A stretch of 64,000 nt of DNA from Vespa crabro (GCF_910589235.1 NC_060978.1:2632377-2696376), one strand, 5' to 3'; shown: positions 13,249 through 26,441, counted from the first letter of the stretch. Numbers and translations: made by a program. Notes: generated by a model not told the origin, from the letters alone.

Positions 13249-14600
13249 AAGAAAGAAAGAAAGAAAAAAAAAAGAAAAATGAAAAAGAAAAAAGTCCGGA
13301 ACGAACTACGGACTTCATTTAAATCCATCGCGAGACTTGCGGTACTGGCAAACGGTAGAAACGCACTATCGTATTTTCTCCATGGGCCACAGGAACGGCG
13401 CGAAATTGAATTTATATATCACACCACCCTAGCAGAATTCCGAGCGTAACTTTTCCGTTTTCGTCGGCTCGGTATGACTTTTCCAGAGAAAGTAGTTCTT
13501 ATTCCCTTTTACTTTTAATTTTTTTTTCTCTTTTTTTTTTTCTCTCTGTTTCTTCTTCTTCTTCTTCTTCTTCTTCTCTTTTTTCTTCTACGATGAGAAA
13601 GCAAAAAGTAATATTTATAAACATGAGTACGTTCATTAGGAATGTCCCCTTTTTTTACGAGAGAAAGAGAGAGAGAGAAGATCGATGTAAACTGCGTGGA
13701 TACGTTGCACGTTAATCATTAAAAAAGAAAGAAAGAAACAAAAAAAAAAAAAAAGAACAAAAACAAAAAACAGAAAATAAGAAAGAAAGAGAAAAAAAAG
13801 AGCAACGTATAGAAAATTACGAACGTATATACGAGTGTGTCGCGACGTTATAATCACGGAAAGGAACAACGAAATTTCTTTTTCTTTTTCATCGCCATCA
13901 ATTTTTTTTCCCTTTAATTTTTCACTCGTCCACGCGGACATCGTTCCTTCGAACGAATTACTCGAAATACTCGACTGTTAATTACGTGTCTTTTGGAAAA
14001 AAAAAAAGAAAGAAAAATGAAAAAGGAAGAAAAATATACAGCATTCATTCTCACAAGGATTATTTCGATAGGATAATATCCTTCGTGCGTAATGAAATAT
14101 CGGTGATATATATTACAGTATTAACTATCGAGCTTTATCCCCTTTTAATCTAATTAATTTTTTGATTGATATGAACGCGTTAAATAAGTACGAGTATGTA
14201 CCATTTCGAATTTTATATGTTATTAATGATACACAATTAATAATAATTAATAGCAATGATATCAATGTTAAATAGTAATTTTAATATTATTAATAACCAT
14301 TAATAATCTGTCATAGCAATCAACAAATTACTTTTTACTCAATTGAGATAAACTTATATATAACGAGTTGAGACATTGTTGAGACTTAAAAAAAAAAAAA
14401 AAAAACTGAAAAAAGAATAAATAAATTAAAAAGAATGATCGTATTAAGACTTATAACGTTGGTACTTTTAATCTTTTTTGTTTTTTTTTTTTTTTTTAAA
14501 GCACACTGTCGCCGATGTTAAAAAAAGATCGACCAAGTCTATATTTTCTTTAATACTTATTTTCTTTTTTCTTTTATCATAAGAAAAAAAAGTTCTCGTC
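10051..14600. other. A+T-rich block with many simple repeats
   Basis: Contents: poly-T near 10352, (GA)n 10944-10972, (TA)n 11142-11166, (CT)n/CTTT 11482-11530, (AAG)n 11758-11780, (CA)n 12314-12332, (GA)n ending in a G run 12551-12592, poly-T 12720-12733, poly-A 12961-12980, AAAT 13064-13098, poly-A/AAAG 13209-13275, (CTT)n 13550-13577, poly-A near 13738 and 14390, and poly-T 14475-14498. A G+C-richer island at 11220-11470 carries an ATG frame from 11395 in a good context (AAACATGC), but after 27 codons it becomes translated (CT)n. No gene is called. Confidence 0.6.
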
Positions 14601-14629
14601 GCGAAGAATACGCATTTTTGTATTATATC

Positions 14630-14709
14630 GTCTCTCTCTCTCTCTCTCTCTCGCTCTCTCGCTCTCTCAAGGTGCTCGTAAAAGAAAAAAAAAGGGAAAA
14701 ATAAAAGAT

Positions 14710-14750
<41 letters not shown>

Positions 14751-14751
14751 A
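14630..14751. repeat. Inverted (CT)n / (GA)n hairpin pair
   Basis: (CT)n at 14630-14668 and (GA)n at 14709-14751 are about 40 bp long each and separated by about 40 bp. They form reverse-complementary arms able to make a long stem in RNA or a cruciform-like structure in DNA. This is the tightest such pair in the window. Confidence 0.85.
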
Positions 14752-15147
14752 AAAGAATAAAGAAAAAAGATATGAAACGGTCTGTCGTCGGTTCGTACCA
14801 ACCGATAAGCGTTCCCAAAGAAAAGGGGGAGAGAAAGAAGAAGACAATCGTGTGAAAAGGTAGAGAGAGAAAAAGAGAGAGAGAGAGAGAGAGAGTAAAA
14901 AGTGAAAGGAGAAAGGGCTATAGTGCTAGAAAAGGGATGGCACGCAAAATGGAGACGTTTTCTCTTGGATAAACGACTCGCGTTTCGTTGTCCGTTGTCC
15001 TGTCAATAAAAGCTCTCCGCGATTCTCTCGGCCTTTATCCGTATGCTGAATTATCGAGCTTTCTCACACCCTCGTAAATTTCACGTAACACGCCACATAT
15101 ACTCGGTGGCGGTTTAACTCGAGAATCGTCGTCTATCTCATTCTCAT

Positions 15148-15180
<33 letters not shown>

Positions 15181-15429
15181 CCTTTTTTTATCTCTTTTTC
15201 TTTCTCTTCATATTCAGAGTATAAGGGCTGACAGTGCTTTTGTATCCCAATTCTTGATAACGTAACAACGGGTGGTAGAACGTGCAAAAAAAAAAAAAAA
15301 GAAAAGAAGAAAAAAAAAGAAAAACAAAAAAAGAACAAAGAAAAAGAAAAATGAATATGAACGAATAAAGAAAAGAAGACAAAAAAGAATGGAGAGAGGA
15401 AAACAAAGAATAAAAGAAAAAAAGAAGAA

Positions 15430-15484
15430 GAAGAAAGAAAGAAAGAAAGGGAGGAAGGGTGGGAGGGAGGGAGGGAGGGAGGGC
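15430..15484 (+). repeat. GGGA/GGGT array, G-quadruplex motif
   Basis: An AAAG repeat passes into GGGAGGAAGGGTGGGAGGG and further GGGA units. More than four runs of three G separated by one base satisfy the usual G-quadruplex pattern on the plus strand. Confidence 0.85.
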
Positions 15485-15889
15485 AAAGGAAAAGGTAAAA
15501 AAGAAATTAAAGTAACGTAAGATAGGGCGCCAAGAGATAAAGTATATAAAACAATGTGTATATACTTCTGTCCGTATGAAATGTGCTGTACGCTGGCGCG
15601 AGTCTCTCGTTTATTTTTTCTTTTTATTAACTTTTTCTTCCTTTTTTTTTCTTTTCGTATTTTTTTTTTCTTTTTTTTTTTTTTTTTTTTTTGGAAGGAC
15701 AAAAAGGTAGAGTGGATGAGCGATGTGCGATGTGGTAGGGATATGGTGCTTGGAAAAAGCTCAAGCAGCTTCGACGTAGCCAATTATTTGTCGTACACTC
15801 GAGCGAACTGGCGAAAAATATTTTTCGATGGACCCTCTTTTCTCTCTCATCTTTTTTTTTTTTTTCTTTCCTTTCTACCCCCCTCCCTA

Positions 15890-15922
<33 letters not shown>

Positions 15923-15925
<3 letters not shown>

Positions 15926-15958
15926 TTCTATCTCTATCTCTATCTCTATCTCTATCCC
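15923..15958 (+). repeat. CTATCT hexanucleotide repeat
   Basis: Directly after a (CT)n tract, TCTATCTC-type units repeat about six times before decaying into CCCTCTTGC. Together with 16007-16035 it forms a compound CT/ATCT microsatellite. Confidence 0.85.
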
Positions 15959-17501
15959 TCTTGCTCTCTGTCTCTCTCTTTCTCCCCATTTCTTCCGGAC
16001 GTTCCACTCCCCATCTATCTATTCATCTATCTATCCGTTTCGGTCTCTCGACGACGTGAAAATTGAATTAAACTGAGAACGAATCGATGGATGAAACCAT
16101 CTCACAGCTCTCAATACGTACGAATAGAATAAATTCATCTTGTCTTTTTGCCACTTCAAAGTTTTATCACCGCAAAATGGTACGCGGTTTTTCCAATTTT
16201 CCTATTTCCTTCTTCTCTCCTTTTTCTTTTTTTTTCTTTTTTGTTTTCTTTTCTTTTTCTTTATTCGTTATATCTTGTTTAGTTGGAAAAAAAAAGAAAA
16301 GAAAAGAAAAGCGCAAGTAATCCTTTTTTTTTTTTTTTTTTATTTCATCTCTCATCAAAAATGATCATTCAGTGATATTTTTTATTTTGTACACAATGCC
16401 TAACAACAAGAAGCCGAATTTCAATTATACCAAAATAATGAAAGTATACATATATAATATATAAAAATGTGTGTGTATGCATGTATGTATATGTAAGCAT
16501 ATGTTATATTCGACCTTTTGATTTTCTCTCTATGATTCTGTCAAATGGAAACGAGATTCACAAAGTAAAATTTGTACCTTTTACGTTTTCGTTCGATAAC
16601 GAAAAGACGGGAAAGAAAAGACATGTGCGCTTTGAAACGATCCTTTCTCCATTTTGCAAAAGCTCATATCGTGTTATGGACACCGTTAAATATTTCGCTT
16701 TGAATGTTGAAAGGTTTTGCACTTGGGTCAATCATACAGGATGTAAAGCTTATCATAGGAGATTTCCCAAAGATTTCTGTAGTTGGCAAATTTCACTTTA
16801 ACTAAAATAAAGGGAAAAACGAAAACTTTAAAGATACAGAGATATAATAAAAAATATAAAGAGAAATAATCTCAAATGATTATTGACACATTTGAAATGA
16901 TATGAATGGATCCTAATAATGATTATACATAAAAGTGTAATAATTTTTTTTTTTTTTTTTTCTATAAAATTGATGATCTTTCAATCAAATCTAATAAAAG
17001 ACAAAATAAAAGAAATTTCTATCTAATTACGTATACAATTATTTCAACGATCTTTATTTATTATTTATTTATTATCCTTTTATAAATTATTTATTATATA
17101 ATTTCCATACGTACTTTTTAATACAATATCTGTTTTATTTAGATTTGAAAAGAAAAATCGATCGAATTTAAAAGGAAAAATTTAAAAAAAAAAAGAAAAA
17201 AAAAGGGTTGACTTTTGGAAGAAATATCGGCCACTAATTTCTACGTACTTTTTCTATCGAGCAAAATTTAGGTCGTAAGGTAGACACGAGATAGAACGAG
17301 AAGAGAGAAAGAGAGAGAGCCCGTTTTCACGATCGTTCCCATCCCTTCTTTTTCCACAGTACCCTTTCGTGTCGCATACCCTCCATTTTCTACCACCCGC
17401 TGTCCTGGTTTCCTATAGAGACGGCTAGCTAGCACCGCTGGCACAGCTAGTTTCGCTTCGTTTCGTCGTTGAATCCCGTGGGGCATCGAAGTCAAGCAGA
17501 G

Positions 17502-17507
<6 letters not shown>

Positions 17508-17554
<47 letters not shown>
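17508..17554 (+). repeat. (GA)n microsatellite
   Basis: About 47 bp of uninterrupted GA immediately downstream of a G+C-richer island at 17280-17500. It is a candidate GAGA-factor landing site or simply a microsatellite. Confidence 0.95.
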
Positions 17555-17557
<3 letters not shown>

Positions 17558-17929
17558 ACCTTTTCTGAAACACGCGTAAAACACGAAAAAAGAAATAAGG
17601 ATAGAAGGCGCCTTAAAAATTTCTCTCTTTAGTAGATATACCGTACGTGAGGAAAGAGTAAACCGGGAAAATTCAAATTTGAATCATGAAAGGATAGAAT
17701 AGGTTTACCCTTTCATCTCTACGATATACCTTTACACGTTATATCTCGATCGATTTTAATGGAAAAAATCGTATTATATTCTTATACTTTTGTAAAATAT
17801 AAAACGGAGAAGCTGTCAGACGAGAAAATCGATTTATTTGCCAACACGGTTTAGATATATAGCTTTTAAAAAATATATTTTTGAGAAAAATCGGGCTGAA
17901 AAAATTGGGACATTTTATGAAAAATTAAA

Positions 17930-17934
<5 letters not shown>

Positions 17935-17986
<52 letters not shown>
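17935..17986. repeat. Long (TA)n microsatellite
   Basis: About 52 bp of alternating TA, among the longest in the window, embedded in A+T-rich DNA with no gene nearby. Confidence 0.95.
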
Positions 17987-17990
<4 letters not shown>

Positions 17991-19219
17991 TGATAACGAA
18001 ATCAAGAAATCTTACGAAGAAAGAAAAAAAGGATCTTTAAATATAAGAGAGAGATAAAAATTGATCACGGGTCATACAAGGAATCTACGAAGATCTAATT
18101 TGCTTTATCTTTTTTTCTTTTTTTTTCTATCTCAAATATAATAATAACGATAACTCGATTATCAGAACGATGTCACGATTAAATGAAAAAAACTGAATAC
18201 TATTTTAAACCGATTTATCCTGAAAGAAAATTAACATTTGCATTATATAAAAGAAACGTATAAATAATCTCAAAATATATGAAAATAATTATTATATAAC
18301 ATTAAGAATTATTATATAATATCAATCTTATTAAGAATGAATAATTGCAAAAATTTTGTTCACTTAATAAAAGAGAATAAAAATTAATAATAACATAGAA
18401 TATTACCTGTTTACATTTTTCTCAAGAAATTTCTCTTTTTTTAAATGAAAAATTCTGATTAGTTTATTTTTGAAAATATTCTTTCTCTCGCCATACTTAT
18501 CCGAATAATATACATATATCATAATCTTAGTATACCATTCACTCTCTCTCTCTCTCTCTTCCATTTATAATATATTCCAAAGATCTTCTGATATCGCATT
18601 AAATATATACACACATACGTATTGTACAGTATACGATTTACTTATACATAACGTATGTCTTATTTTATGATGCATAGAGAGAGAAAAAAAGAAACATGGA
18701 AAATCGATGAACGCGTATACTCTCGTCGTCTAAAGGATCGTCTTTGATGTAGTAAGAACAAACGTAATTGGCTTGTTCTTCTTCTTACCATTTTCTCCTC
18801 CTTATATCATCTCGTCTACAAACTTTAAACTACCCTAAGCGTATCCATTGCATCATCATACCATCTCTACATTTCTCTTTCGTTTTCTTTCTCTTTCTCT
18901 CTCTCTCTCCTTATTTCTTCATGTATCTATCTTTGTCTGTTCAATGGATACGATTGTCACTCGGTAGGAATCGAAAGCACACAAGAGAGAGAGAGAGAGA
19001 GAGGGGGGGGGAAGAAGAGAGAGAGAGAGAGATTCGAACGGAGGTGCCACGATTTCCACGCTACCTACTTCAAATCCGGCTTATTCCGTAGCCGAGTAAA
19101 CTTCGATGCTATCGCAATATCTTCTTTCTTTCTTTTTTTCTTTTACTTCCTTTTTTCTTTTACTTCTTCTTTTTATCCGGAAGATGAAAGTCTCGAACGC
19201 ATATAACGGTCTCGCGAAG

Positions 19220-19220
<1 letters not shown>

Positions 19221-19257
<37 letters not shown>

Positions 19258-19483
19258 AAAAAAAAGAACGAGGTAGAGAAGAAGATGAATAAAAAAAAGA
19301 AAAAAAAAGAAAAATAAAAAAGAAAAAAGAAATAAAATACAGAAGAAGAAATCGACGATCGACAATTTCAAATCGTAAAGATTTTTTCCCTTAGACGTCG
19401 TATACTTCCTCGAAAGATCTTTTAAAAGGTCTTGAAACTTTTCATCATAATTTATCATTATCAATCTTATAATAATGATGATG

Positions 19484-19541
<58 letters not shown>

Positions 19542-21294
19542 CCGTCGTAAAGGTGGAAAACTCCGTTACTTCAATGGCCCACCTCCTACTCCCACTCTGT
19601 CATTGACCCGTGAGATCTTTTACCATGGCAACGATTTTCAAAGAAGACGGCCGTTTTCCTTAAAGTATTTCATTTCACAGACGTATTACGAAGAGTAATT
19701 AACAAGTTCGAAAGACTCTTGAGTTCTTTGAGTCACGTACCAGTACGTCGTTCGAGTTCACGGTGAAGTTCTTCGAGTTCATAATAAGTTATCCGGATTT
19801 CCTATCGAATCTTTATAAAACTTTCAAGTAGGATCGTCGGTGGTACACCGTCGATTAACGTGGCTACGACTCTCCGTATGAATCTACCGACCGTCTCGAT
19901 TTTCTTTAAGAAAAAAATTCATGAAAGAGAAAGTAAAAATATGTTTAAGATATTTATATATTTTTAGAAAATATTTTTAATTAAATTTGTTTGGAAGAAA
20001 AAAGAAATGAAAAAAAAATGAAAAAAAAAAAGAAATAACAAAATAAAAAAAGAAAGAGAAAAAAACGAATGAATTATTATAATTATTTCTCTTTCAAACT
20101 TTCTTAAGTCTTAACATTATATTTCATAAATTAATTGTCTGAAAAATCGATAAAAAGATATATATATATATATGTATATTTGAAAAAGTATATTTATTAT
20201 ACAAACACGTTACCGAAAAAATTGTAGATATTACAATTATCAAATCAATTGCTATTTCCAAATGGATGAGAATGCTTTTCATCTTTTAATAATCAAGCAC
20301 AAGGAATATCAATTTAATGAATAACGATAATAACAGTGAAAAATATCGAGCTTATTATATTAAAGAGAATATAAAATATCTGTTAATCTTTCAAAAGTTT
20401 CTCTTCGTACGCATAGTCTTTTTACGTAATTTTGTGAGAATCATTCGTCGAACTTTTCAAGAATTATTACCCTATCGACAGCTGTTATTTTCAAGCAACC
20501 GTACGATCGAATATAAATGCATCAACGATATGTTTCCTTGACAAATCCTTTTACCTCATGGTTCTAACGTCTTATCAAAATGATATATAGAAAATGAAAC
20601 GTATAATCATTTACGACTTGTCGTAGATTATGCGAAAATACCTCATTTCGTGAACGACAGATAAAAAGTGAAAGAAAGAGAGAGAGTGAGAGAGAGAGAG
20701 AAAATGTACACACACACACACACACATATATATATATGTATAGAAGATAAAAATATACATATATGTACAGATAAATATATGTATGTGTCTGCAAAGCATT
20801 TAAACAGCAGATATTCGCTTGGTAAAGAATCTAAAAAAGTAAAAATTATCCCTTTGAGAGAGAAGAAATGAGAGAAGAAAAAGAGAGAAAAAAGAAAAAG
20901 AAGAAGAAAAAAAGAAAAAAGAAAAAAGCAAAAAAGGAGAGAGAGAGAGAAAAAAGCAAATAGCACATCCCGTAGCTTTCCCGTACTTATCGTGTTTCTC
21001 GAAAAATTTTCATCCCACGGTAAAGTCCCCAGCTCGTGAGAAAAGAAGTACGAGCATATCGATTACCGTAATACCACGTGTCTGGTGCAGATCTAGAGAA
21101 ATATTTCAAAGAAATCTATCCATGACGCCAGGGAGTGCACTTGAATACGTACACACACATACACACGTAGACAGATGTATATAAACTACAGACCAGATAT
21201 ACTCTTTTTTTTTTTTTTTTCTTTTTTTTACTTTTTATCGATCATAATCAATACGCAAAGAAATCTCATATTTTTTTCTTCTTTCTTTAGTTTT

Positions 21295-21337
<43 letters not shown>

Positions 21338-21999
21338 CTTTTTCTTTTTTTTTCTTTGCAGAGGTATAATTAAAAATATATTATTCTCAAGAATATATTT
21401 CTCTCGTTAGGATGACCAATTCGAATAACTTCGTAATAAGATATAATGAGCTTGTTAGTCGTAATCACGAATCTTTTAGATTGAACGTAATAGTAACATC
21501 ATGCGGAAGCTCATTGGTAACGTTGAAGATATATACCAAGAGAATGGAAACGAGTAAATACGTCTTTGAAAGTTAGACACGACAGAGAAGAGATGGGATA
21601 ATAAATCGAGACAGTTGGAGAACGAGTAAGATACTATATAGTAATACATAGTAGTAATTGAAAGCACGACGCATAGCTTCGTTCGATGGGGGGCAAAGCC
21701 TTTGACAATAAAGTGTAAGTTCCGTTCTTATAAGATCCCTTACACTGCTGTTATGCTCTTCCTTTTGTTTGAACTTACGAGCGTCTCGTCAATCGCTCGA
21801 TTCTCTTTGGTTTCGCGTTACGTTATTGCGGAAAGGAGAACGAAAGTGTGAGTGAGAGAGAGAGAGAGAGAGAGAGAGTATGCAACGTGTATGCACGTGT
21901 GAGTATGCGAGCGCGCTCCTGTATCTATAAGAAAGAGAAAAGGAAAGTCAATGGAGCATGATAGAGAATTAAACACCAAAGGAGCAAGAAAGAGGTTGA
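19221..21999. other. Poly-A, AAT and CT/GA repeats, no gene recognised
   Basis: Contents: poly-A 19228-19254, (AAT)n 19485-19539, poly-A/AAAG 20000-20065, (GA)n 20673-20702, (CA)n 20709-20726 then TA, purine-rich 20865-20955, poly-T 21205-21220, (CT)n 21300-21332 and (GA)n 21855-21878. A 74-codon A+T-rich frame at 20317-20541 starts with ATG but has neither coding bias nor splice context. 19560-19900 and 20970-21170 are somewhat G+C-richer and otherwise unremarkable. Confidence 0.55.
19485..19539 (+). repeat. (AAT)n trinucleotide repeat
   Basis: About 18 AAT units preceded by three GAT units. The frame through it would be poly-Asn, which is not supported as coding. Confidence 0.95.
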
Positions 22000-23746
22000 A
22001 CAAAGACCAACTTTGTTTCGTTTCGTTTCGTTTCGTTTCATTTCGTCTCGTTTCATTTCAGAGATCCTTTTAAGTCGAAACTCTTCTCGCCTCGTTTCTC
22101 GCCTCATTCGAGAAACGAACACTCGAAAGCAATCGATAGATTCAACTCGTCGTAGAAGAGTACCCGCGAGTCTGACTGATGCCCAGGAACCAGGACAAAT
22201 CGTTTCTCCCACGGAAGAAACATAAAAAGTGCTGGTCTCTCTCTCTCTCTCTCTCTCTCTAATGCTCTTTCCAGTTTAGAAAAGTAAGATGAACGATCAA
22301 CTCGAAAGTTGTCCACTTTCCTTGATTTTTCTTTCGTGATCTTTGCGATCTCTGACACGAGAACGATCGAATTTCATTTTGATTCCCTTTTGATTTATTT
22401 TCAAAAAAAGAAAAAAAAAACATAAAAGACATATTTATAAATACGATTAAATAGATAAAGTCATAGGAAATTCATAAACCCGAATGCAAAATTATAGATC
22501 CGATTGCATGTAATTATAATTAAATAATAAATATAGAAAATGTATGCACCTGAATTTATCTTCGGCCATGATTTATCAAGCAAATTTATAAATTCGACTT
22601 CTTCTGTAATAATCTTTCATCATATTAAAATTTATCTTTATTTTTATTTTAGATATAACAATTTTTTAATAACTCATCAGATAATTCATTTTAATAATTT
22701 ATACGATTATTTTTCTAACAATTTTACTTTTTCAATGGAATAAGAAATAAGGAAGATAATCAAAATTGATAAATTCGAATATAATGCTCGAAAGAAATAT
22801 TTGAAATTTGTGACTATTCTGAGAATAAATCCTATAAAATATTTAGATCAAAGGAAAAAAGCTTTCGCGAAGTATGCAGCAGAAAACATGAATAATTATC
22901 CTCTCTCTCTCTCTCTTCCTCTATCTCTCTCTGTCTCTCTTTCCAATCGGATCACGTGTTTCGAGCTGACGACAAGTCGTTGGTTCTTTTAACACAAGCT
23001 TTAGGGTCACGTTCACCGAATGACGCGCTTAACGAGCGCTTTGAACTCTTATCCGGCATCGGCTCGCGTCGTTTTACGCTTCCACCAATGGGAATCAAGC
23101 ATATGTCAAACGGTATCGACGCTCTCTATCTCTCTTTGCTTCCTCCTCTTTCACTTCTCGTTTGCATGCGATCGATATTGGAATCTTTTCCTTTTCTAAA
23201 AAAAAAAAAAAAAAAAAAAACGGCATATCGCGTGCGTCAATGACGAAATCGATCTCTTATCGATATATTCGAAGCGTATATAAATCTCTTTTGTCGGCAT
23301 TCCTTTTAGGACAGAAATATATGACGATGATATATATTCGTACATATAAGCATGTAAGTAAATTTCTCGTGTGAGATAATTTAAAGAGTATCGAATGATA
23401 GAAAAATAATAAATAAATCTAATATCAATCGAAGAACATCGTTTTAATATCAATTAGAAAAATATTCGATGTTATTGTACGTAACATTTGATAAGAGTAA
23501 TTGAGAATAATGTTCTATTGTAAAATATATATGATAAATATTTCAACAAATGATTAATATTTAAATAGATAATGAAAATTATTGTAAAAATTGATGGATA
23601 TCTAACTTAATATAAGCGATTTGAAACAAATGTTTTACGAGTTTCGATCGATTCTAGATTAAGATTCAAGAATTGGAACGAGTTCACCAACAGCTAAACT
23701 CGTAGTACTTGCAACGTGCACGCGACGTTAAACTAAGAGAAAGAGA

Positions 23747-23798
<52 letters not shown>

Positions 23799-23900
23799 GA
23801 AAGAGGAAACGAAGAACGGTTTTATCGTGATACCAAGTTGATTTTCAGAGCATAACCCTATAAATATGCTAGTCACTACGAAGAAAAATTTTTGTGAGAG

Positions 23901-23932
<32 letters not shown>

Positions 23933-24299
23933 CAGAGAAAGAAATCTTCTCAAAGCTGCAATTTGCTAAATATATAGCAATTATCTACCTTCACAAATAC
24001 ATATTTTTTAATATTAATATCGAAAAGAGTATTACGTTTTATTAAAATCATTTCTATAATTGAATTTTAATGAAATAATGTTCGACAAATAAAATTCCTA
24101 CGTAATATTGATATCTCTGATTTAAAAGAAAGAAAAAAAGAAAAAAAAGAAAAAGAAAAGAAAAAAGAGAGAGAAAGGGAGAAAAAGAAAAAACAAAAAA
24201 GAATGCATGAGGAACGCTTCGAATTCCATAACGCGAACGAAGGGGGATCTGCTATCGTATCACGTGCGATAGCTCGAATTCTACTCGCCACGAATAAGC
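22000..24299. other. G+C islands amid A+T-rich DNA
   Basis: Island 22060-22230 is open in three frames across both strands, so coding strand cannot be inferred. Island 22940-23180 follows a (CT)n tract at 22900-22930 and a plus-strand frame through it is open (segment FRADDKSLVLLTQALG), but no AG acceptor of quality precedes it. Repeats: (CT)n 22237-22260, poly-A 23199-23220, GA/GAAA 23738-23795. 22390-22890 and 23400-23700 are A+T-rich with nothing notable. Confidence 0.45.
22011..22060 (+). repeat. TTTCG pentanucleotide repeat
   Basis: Ten consecutive 5-bp units, mostly TTTCG with TTTCA and TCTCG variants. It is CpG-containing and unlike the dinucleotide repeats that dominate the window. 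Confidence 0.9.
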
Positions 24300-24330
24300 T
24301 ATGAAAGAGAAGAAAAAAGAAAGAAGGAAG

Positions 24331-24390
<60 letters not shown>

Positions 24391-24444
24391 GAGACAGAGA
24401 GAAAAGATCAAGAGAAAGAGATAGATGGATAGATAGATAGACAG

Positions 24445-24495
<51 letters not shown>

Positions 24496-24500
24496 GAAAG
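24300..24500 (+). repeat. Compound GA/GACA/GATA microsatellite
   Basis: Two hundred bases are almost entirely purine. (GA)n runs to 24382, GACAGA variants follow to 24400, GATA/GATG units occupy 24420-24466, and (GA)n resumes to about 24490. Another poly-purine stretch lies just upstream at 24125-24200. Confidence 0.9.
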
Positions 24501-24950
24501 AAATTGAAAAAGAAAGAATCATAAGAGACCAAAATTCCCAGAGGTTTTTTTCCAACGTGTCCCAGTATAAATACGTACACAATAGATATACATTTACACA
24601 GATACATTCGAACACTCAGAGATAGTACGATATGTCGGACGTTCGTTCCTCCATATTAATGATGCTTCATGGTAGACTACAGTCGTGCGTTTAATAATAT
24701 CACGACCGGCATCGTTTCTTGTCGCCCGCGGACACCTATTAATGTACCAGGACCGTGGAAAAGTCCTTTGAAGGTCTTTCGTCTTTGTGCGGTGTGAGAA
24801 CGAAGGGAGAAAAAAAAAGAAAAAAAATAGAAAAGAGAAAAAGAAAGAGAGAGAGAGAGAGGGAGAAAGGAAAAGTGCTATCCCTCGCGAACCCTTTTCC
24901 ATTTTATCGCGGTTTTCCGTATTCCGTTTCGTCCTCATTTCCAACCTATC

Positions 24951-25003
<53 letters not shown>

Positions 25004-26359
25004 ATCACGCTATATTGTATTAACTTATTCGAACAAAATTATTAATAAAATTTCAATATAATTTTTATTTATTCTTAAAAAAGAAAAAAAGAACGACCTT
25101 CGATAAATTGATTTATGTAATCGCTATCTAAAAAAAAAAAAAAAAAAAATATGTTCGTTTTGTCATAACCATTTTTTTCCTGTTTTTTCTTTTTTCTTCT
25201 CCTCTTTTTTTTTGTTTTTTTTTTTTTTATTTATTTTTTTTTCTTTCTTTCGAAACAGCATTCCCAAAATTTTATTTGAAAAATTTTCCACGAATCATAA
25301 TATTTGCTAAACGCAACGTAGTATTCGTGTATTTTTTACCCCGACGATATACTGACAAATTGGACGAAACAAAGCTAACCAAATTTTTTTATTTGCTTTA
25401 TTTACCATAACTGGAAACAATAACATTGTTGTTCAACAATTTCAAATTAAAATTTATCGAAATAGTACGAAATCGAATCTATCCGTAGTTTTACACGAAA
25501 CATTTACGAAATAAAATATATGGATATAAGGCGTTCCATACGAATTAACCGATTAACTCATTGAAAATATTGTTCGTTTCTCAATATGGTAAATATTTGA
25601 GATACAAATGAATTAAACATTTAAATAAATTTCTATGAATAATCTTTATAACGTCGACGTCTCTAAACGAAAGGATACGATATGTAAAGTTATAGAGAAA
25701 AAAAAAAAAAAAAAAAAAAGAAAAAAAGAGAAAAAGAAAAAAAAGAAATTAAGTGTCTATATATAAAGAAAAATTATATAGAATCATGAAGAAAATTTCA
25801 AGGAATTGATAATGGGTGATTATGCGAAGTCTCGTGCCTTTTAAATGTTGAATCATTGAGCACCATTCACTTACCATCATGGGAATGGATTATAAAGTGG
25901 AAGGGATATGGAATAAAGTATTCGTCTATGTGAATACTAGTCTCAATATACATAGCCACAGATAACTTTCGTATAGGTTTATACAGGCACATGCGAATGC
26001 ATATGCACAAGTACACGCACCCTCGCACACACACATATATATATATATATATATACCCTCGCGTGTATACATACAAATACATATAACCCCGAATCCTCCT
26101 TGGAGGCTCACTACTCGCCGAGTAGAATTATTCAGTGGAGACTCATAAACGATAGCACTCGCTCAGTTTAAAGTCAACGAAAGAAGTTTGTTAAGTACGT
26201 ACTATACAGTCATAGGATCTACCATCAACGTTTACTCAGCAAGAAATGCACGCATACAACGGTATTGTTCATTATGCGCGTGGAATACGCTAAAATTTAC
26301 AAGAAAATGAGATGAAGATAATAGTAAAACGTGTGATAAAACGTTTAGTTTCTCCATGA
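24501..26359. other. Noncoding block, no gene recognised
   Basis: 24600-24800 is a G+C-richer island with no supported exon. Repeats: (GA)n 24845-24865 and (CT)n 24953-24999 (an inverted pair), poly-A 25129-25149, T-rich 25200-25250, poly-A 25700-25745, and CA then TA 26028-26054. At 26111-26125 CTACTCG and CGAGTAG form a perfect inverted repeat around one base. TCAGTGGA near 26132 and TCAGTTTA near 26164 are arthropod initiator-like words without other promoter evidence. Confidence 0.5.
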
Positions 26360-26383
26360 TTAATTTCAACCCTACGTGTATTC

Positions 26384-26441
<58 letters not shown>

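Larger units (their letters stand above)
14601..16080. other. Dense low-complexity block
   Basis: Nearly the whole 1.5 kb is simple sequence: a CT/GA inverted pair 14630-14751, (GA)n 14863-14895, (CT)n 15146-15182, purine-rich 15286-15485 ending in a GGGA array, poly-T 15660-15692, (CT)n 15891-15922, a CTATCT array 15923-15958 and ATCT 16007-16035. Only 14930-15130 and 15700-15835 are complex, and neither holds a supported exon. TATATAAAAC at 15543-15552 is a TATA match without an initiator. Confidence 0.7.
16081..19220. other. A+T-rich block with repeats, no gene recognised
   Basis: Contents: pyrimidine-rich 16205-16262, poly-T near 16325 and 16947, (GA)n 17508-17554, (TA)n 17935-17986, (CT)n 18541-18560 and 18893-18909, and (GA)n 18983-19032. 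A mixed-composition frame at 16520-16801 and a G+C-richer island at 17280-17500 (minus-strand frame open about 57 codons from an ATG near 17486) were examined. Neither has a matching splice site or promoter. 17990-18540 is plain A+T-rich DNA in which I see nothing. Confidence 0.55.

Noticed and set aside
15214..15783. 189-codon minus-strand frame, the longest in the window
   Set aside because: Nearly all residues come from poly-A/T, AAG and GGGA repeats (Phe, Lys, Pro-Ser). No start context or splice support.
15554..16066. 170-codon plus-strand frame
   Set aside because: It crosses poly-T, CT and CTATCT arrays. The 35-residue complex segment in the middle is not enough to call a gene.
16469..16801. 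110-codon plus-strand frame with a mixed second half
   Set aside because: The second half looks protein-like, but no acceptor, promoter or family was found and the surrounding DNA is A+T-rich without compositional change.
22013..22358. Three overlapping frames on both strands around 22.1-22.3 kb
   Set aside because: Openness in many frames at once reflects a low-stop, CpG-rich island and the TTTCG repeat, not a definable gene.
24067..24615. Long minus-strand frame rich in Ser-Leu-Tyr-Ile
   Set aside because: It is the translation of a compound GA/GATA microsatellite; only the ends are complex and they lack coding character.
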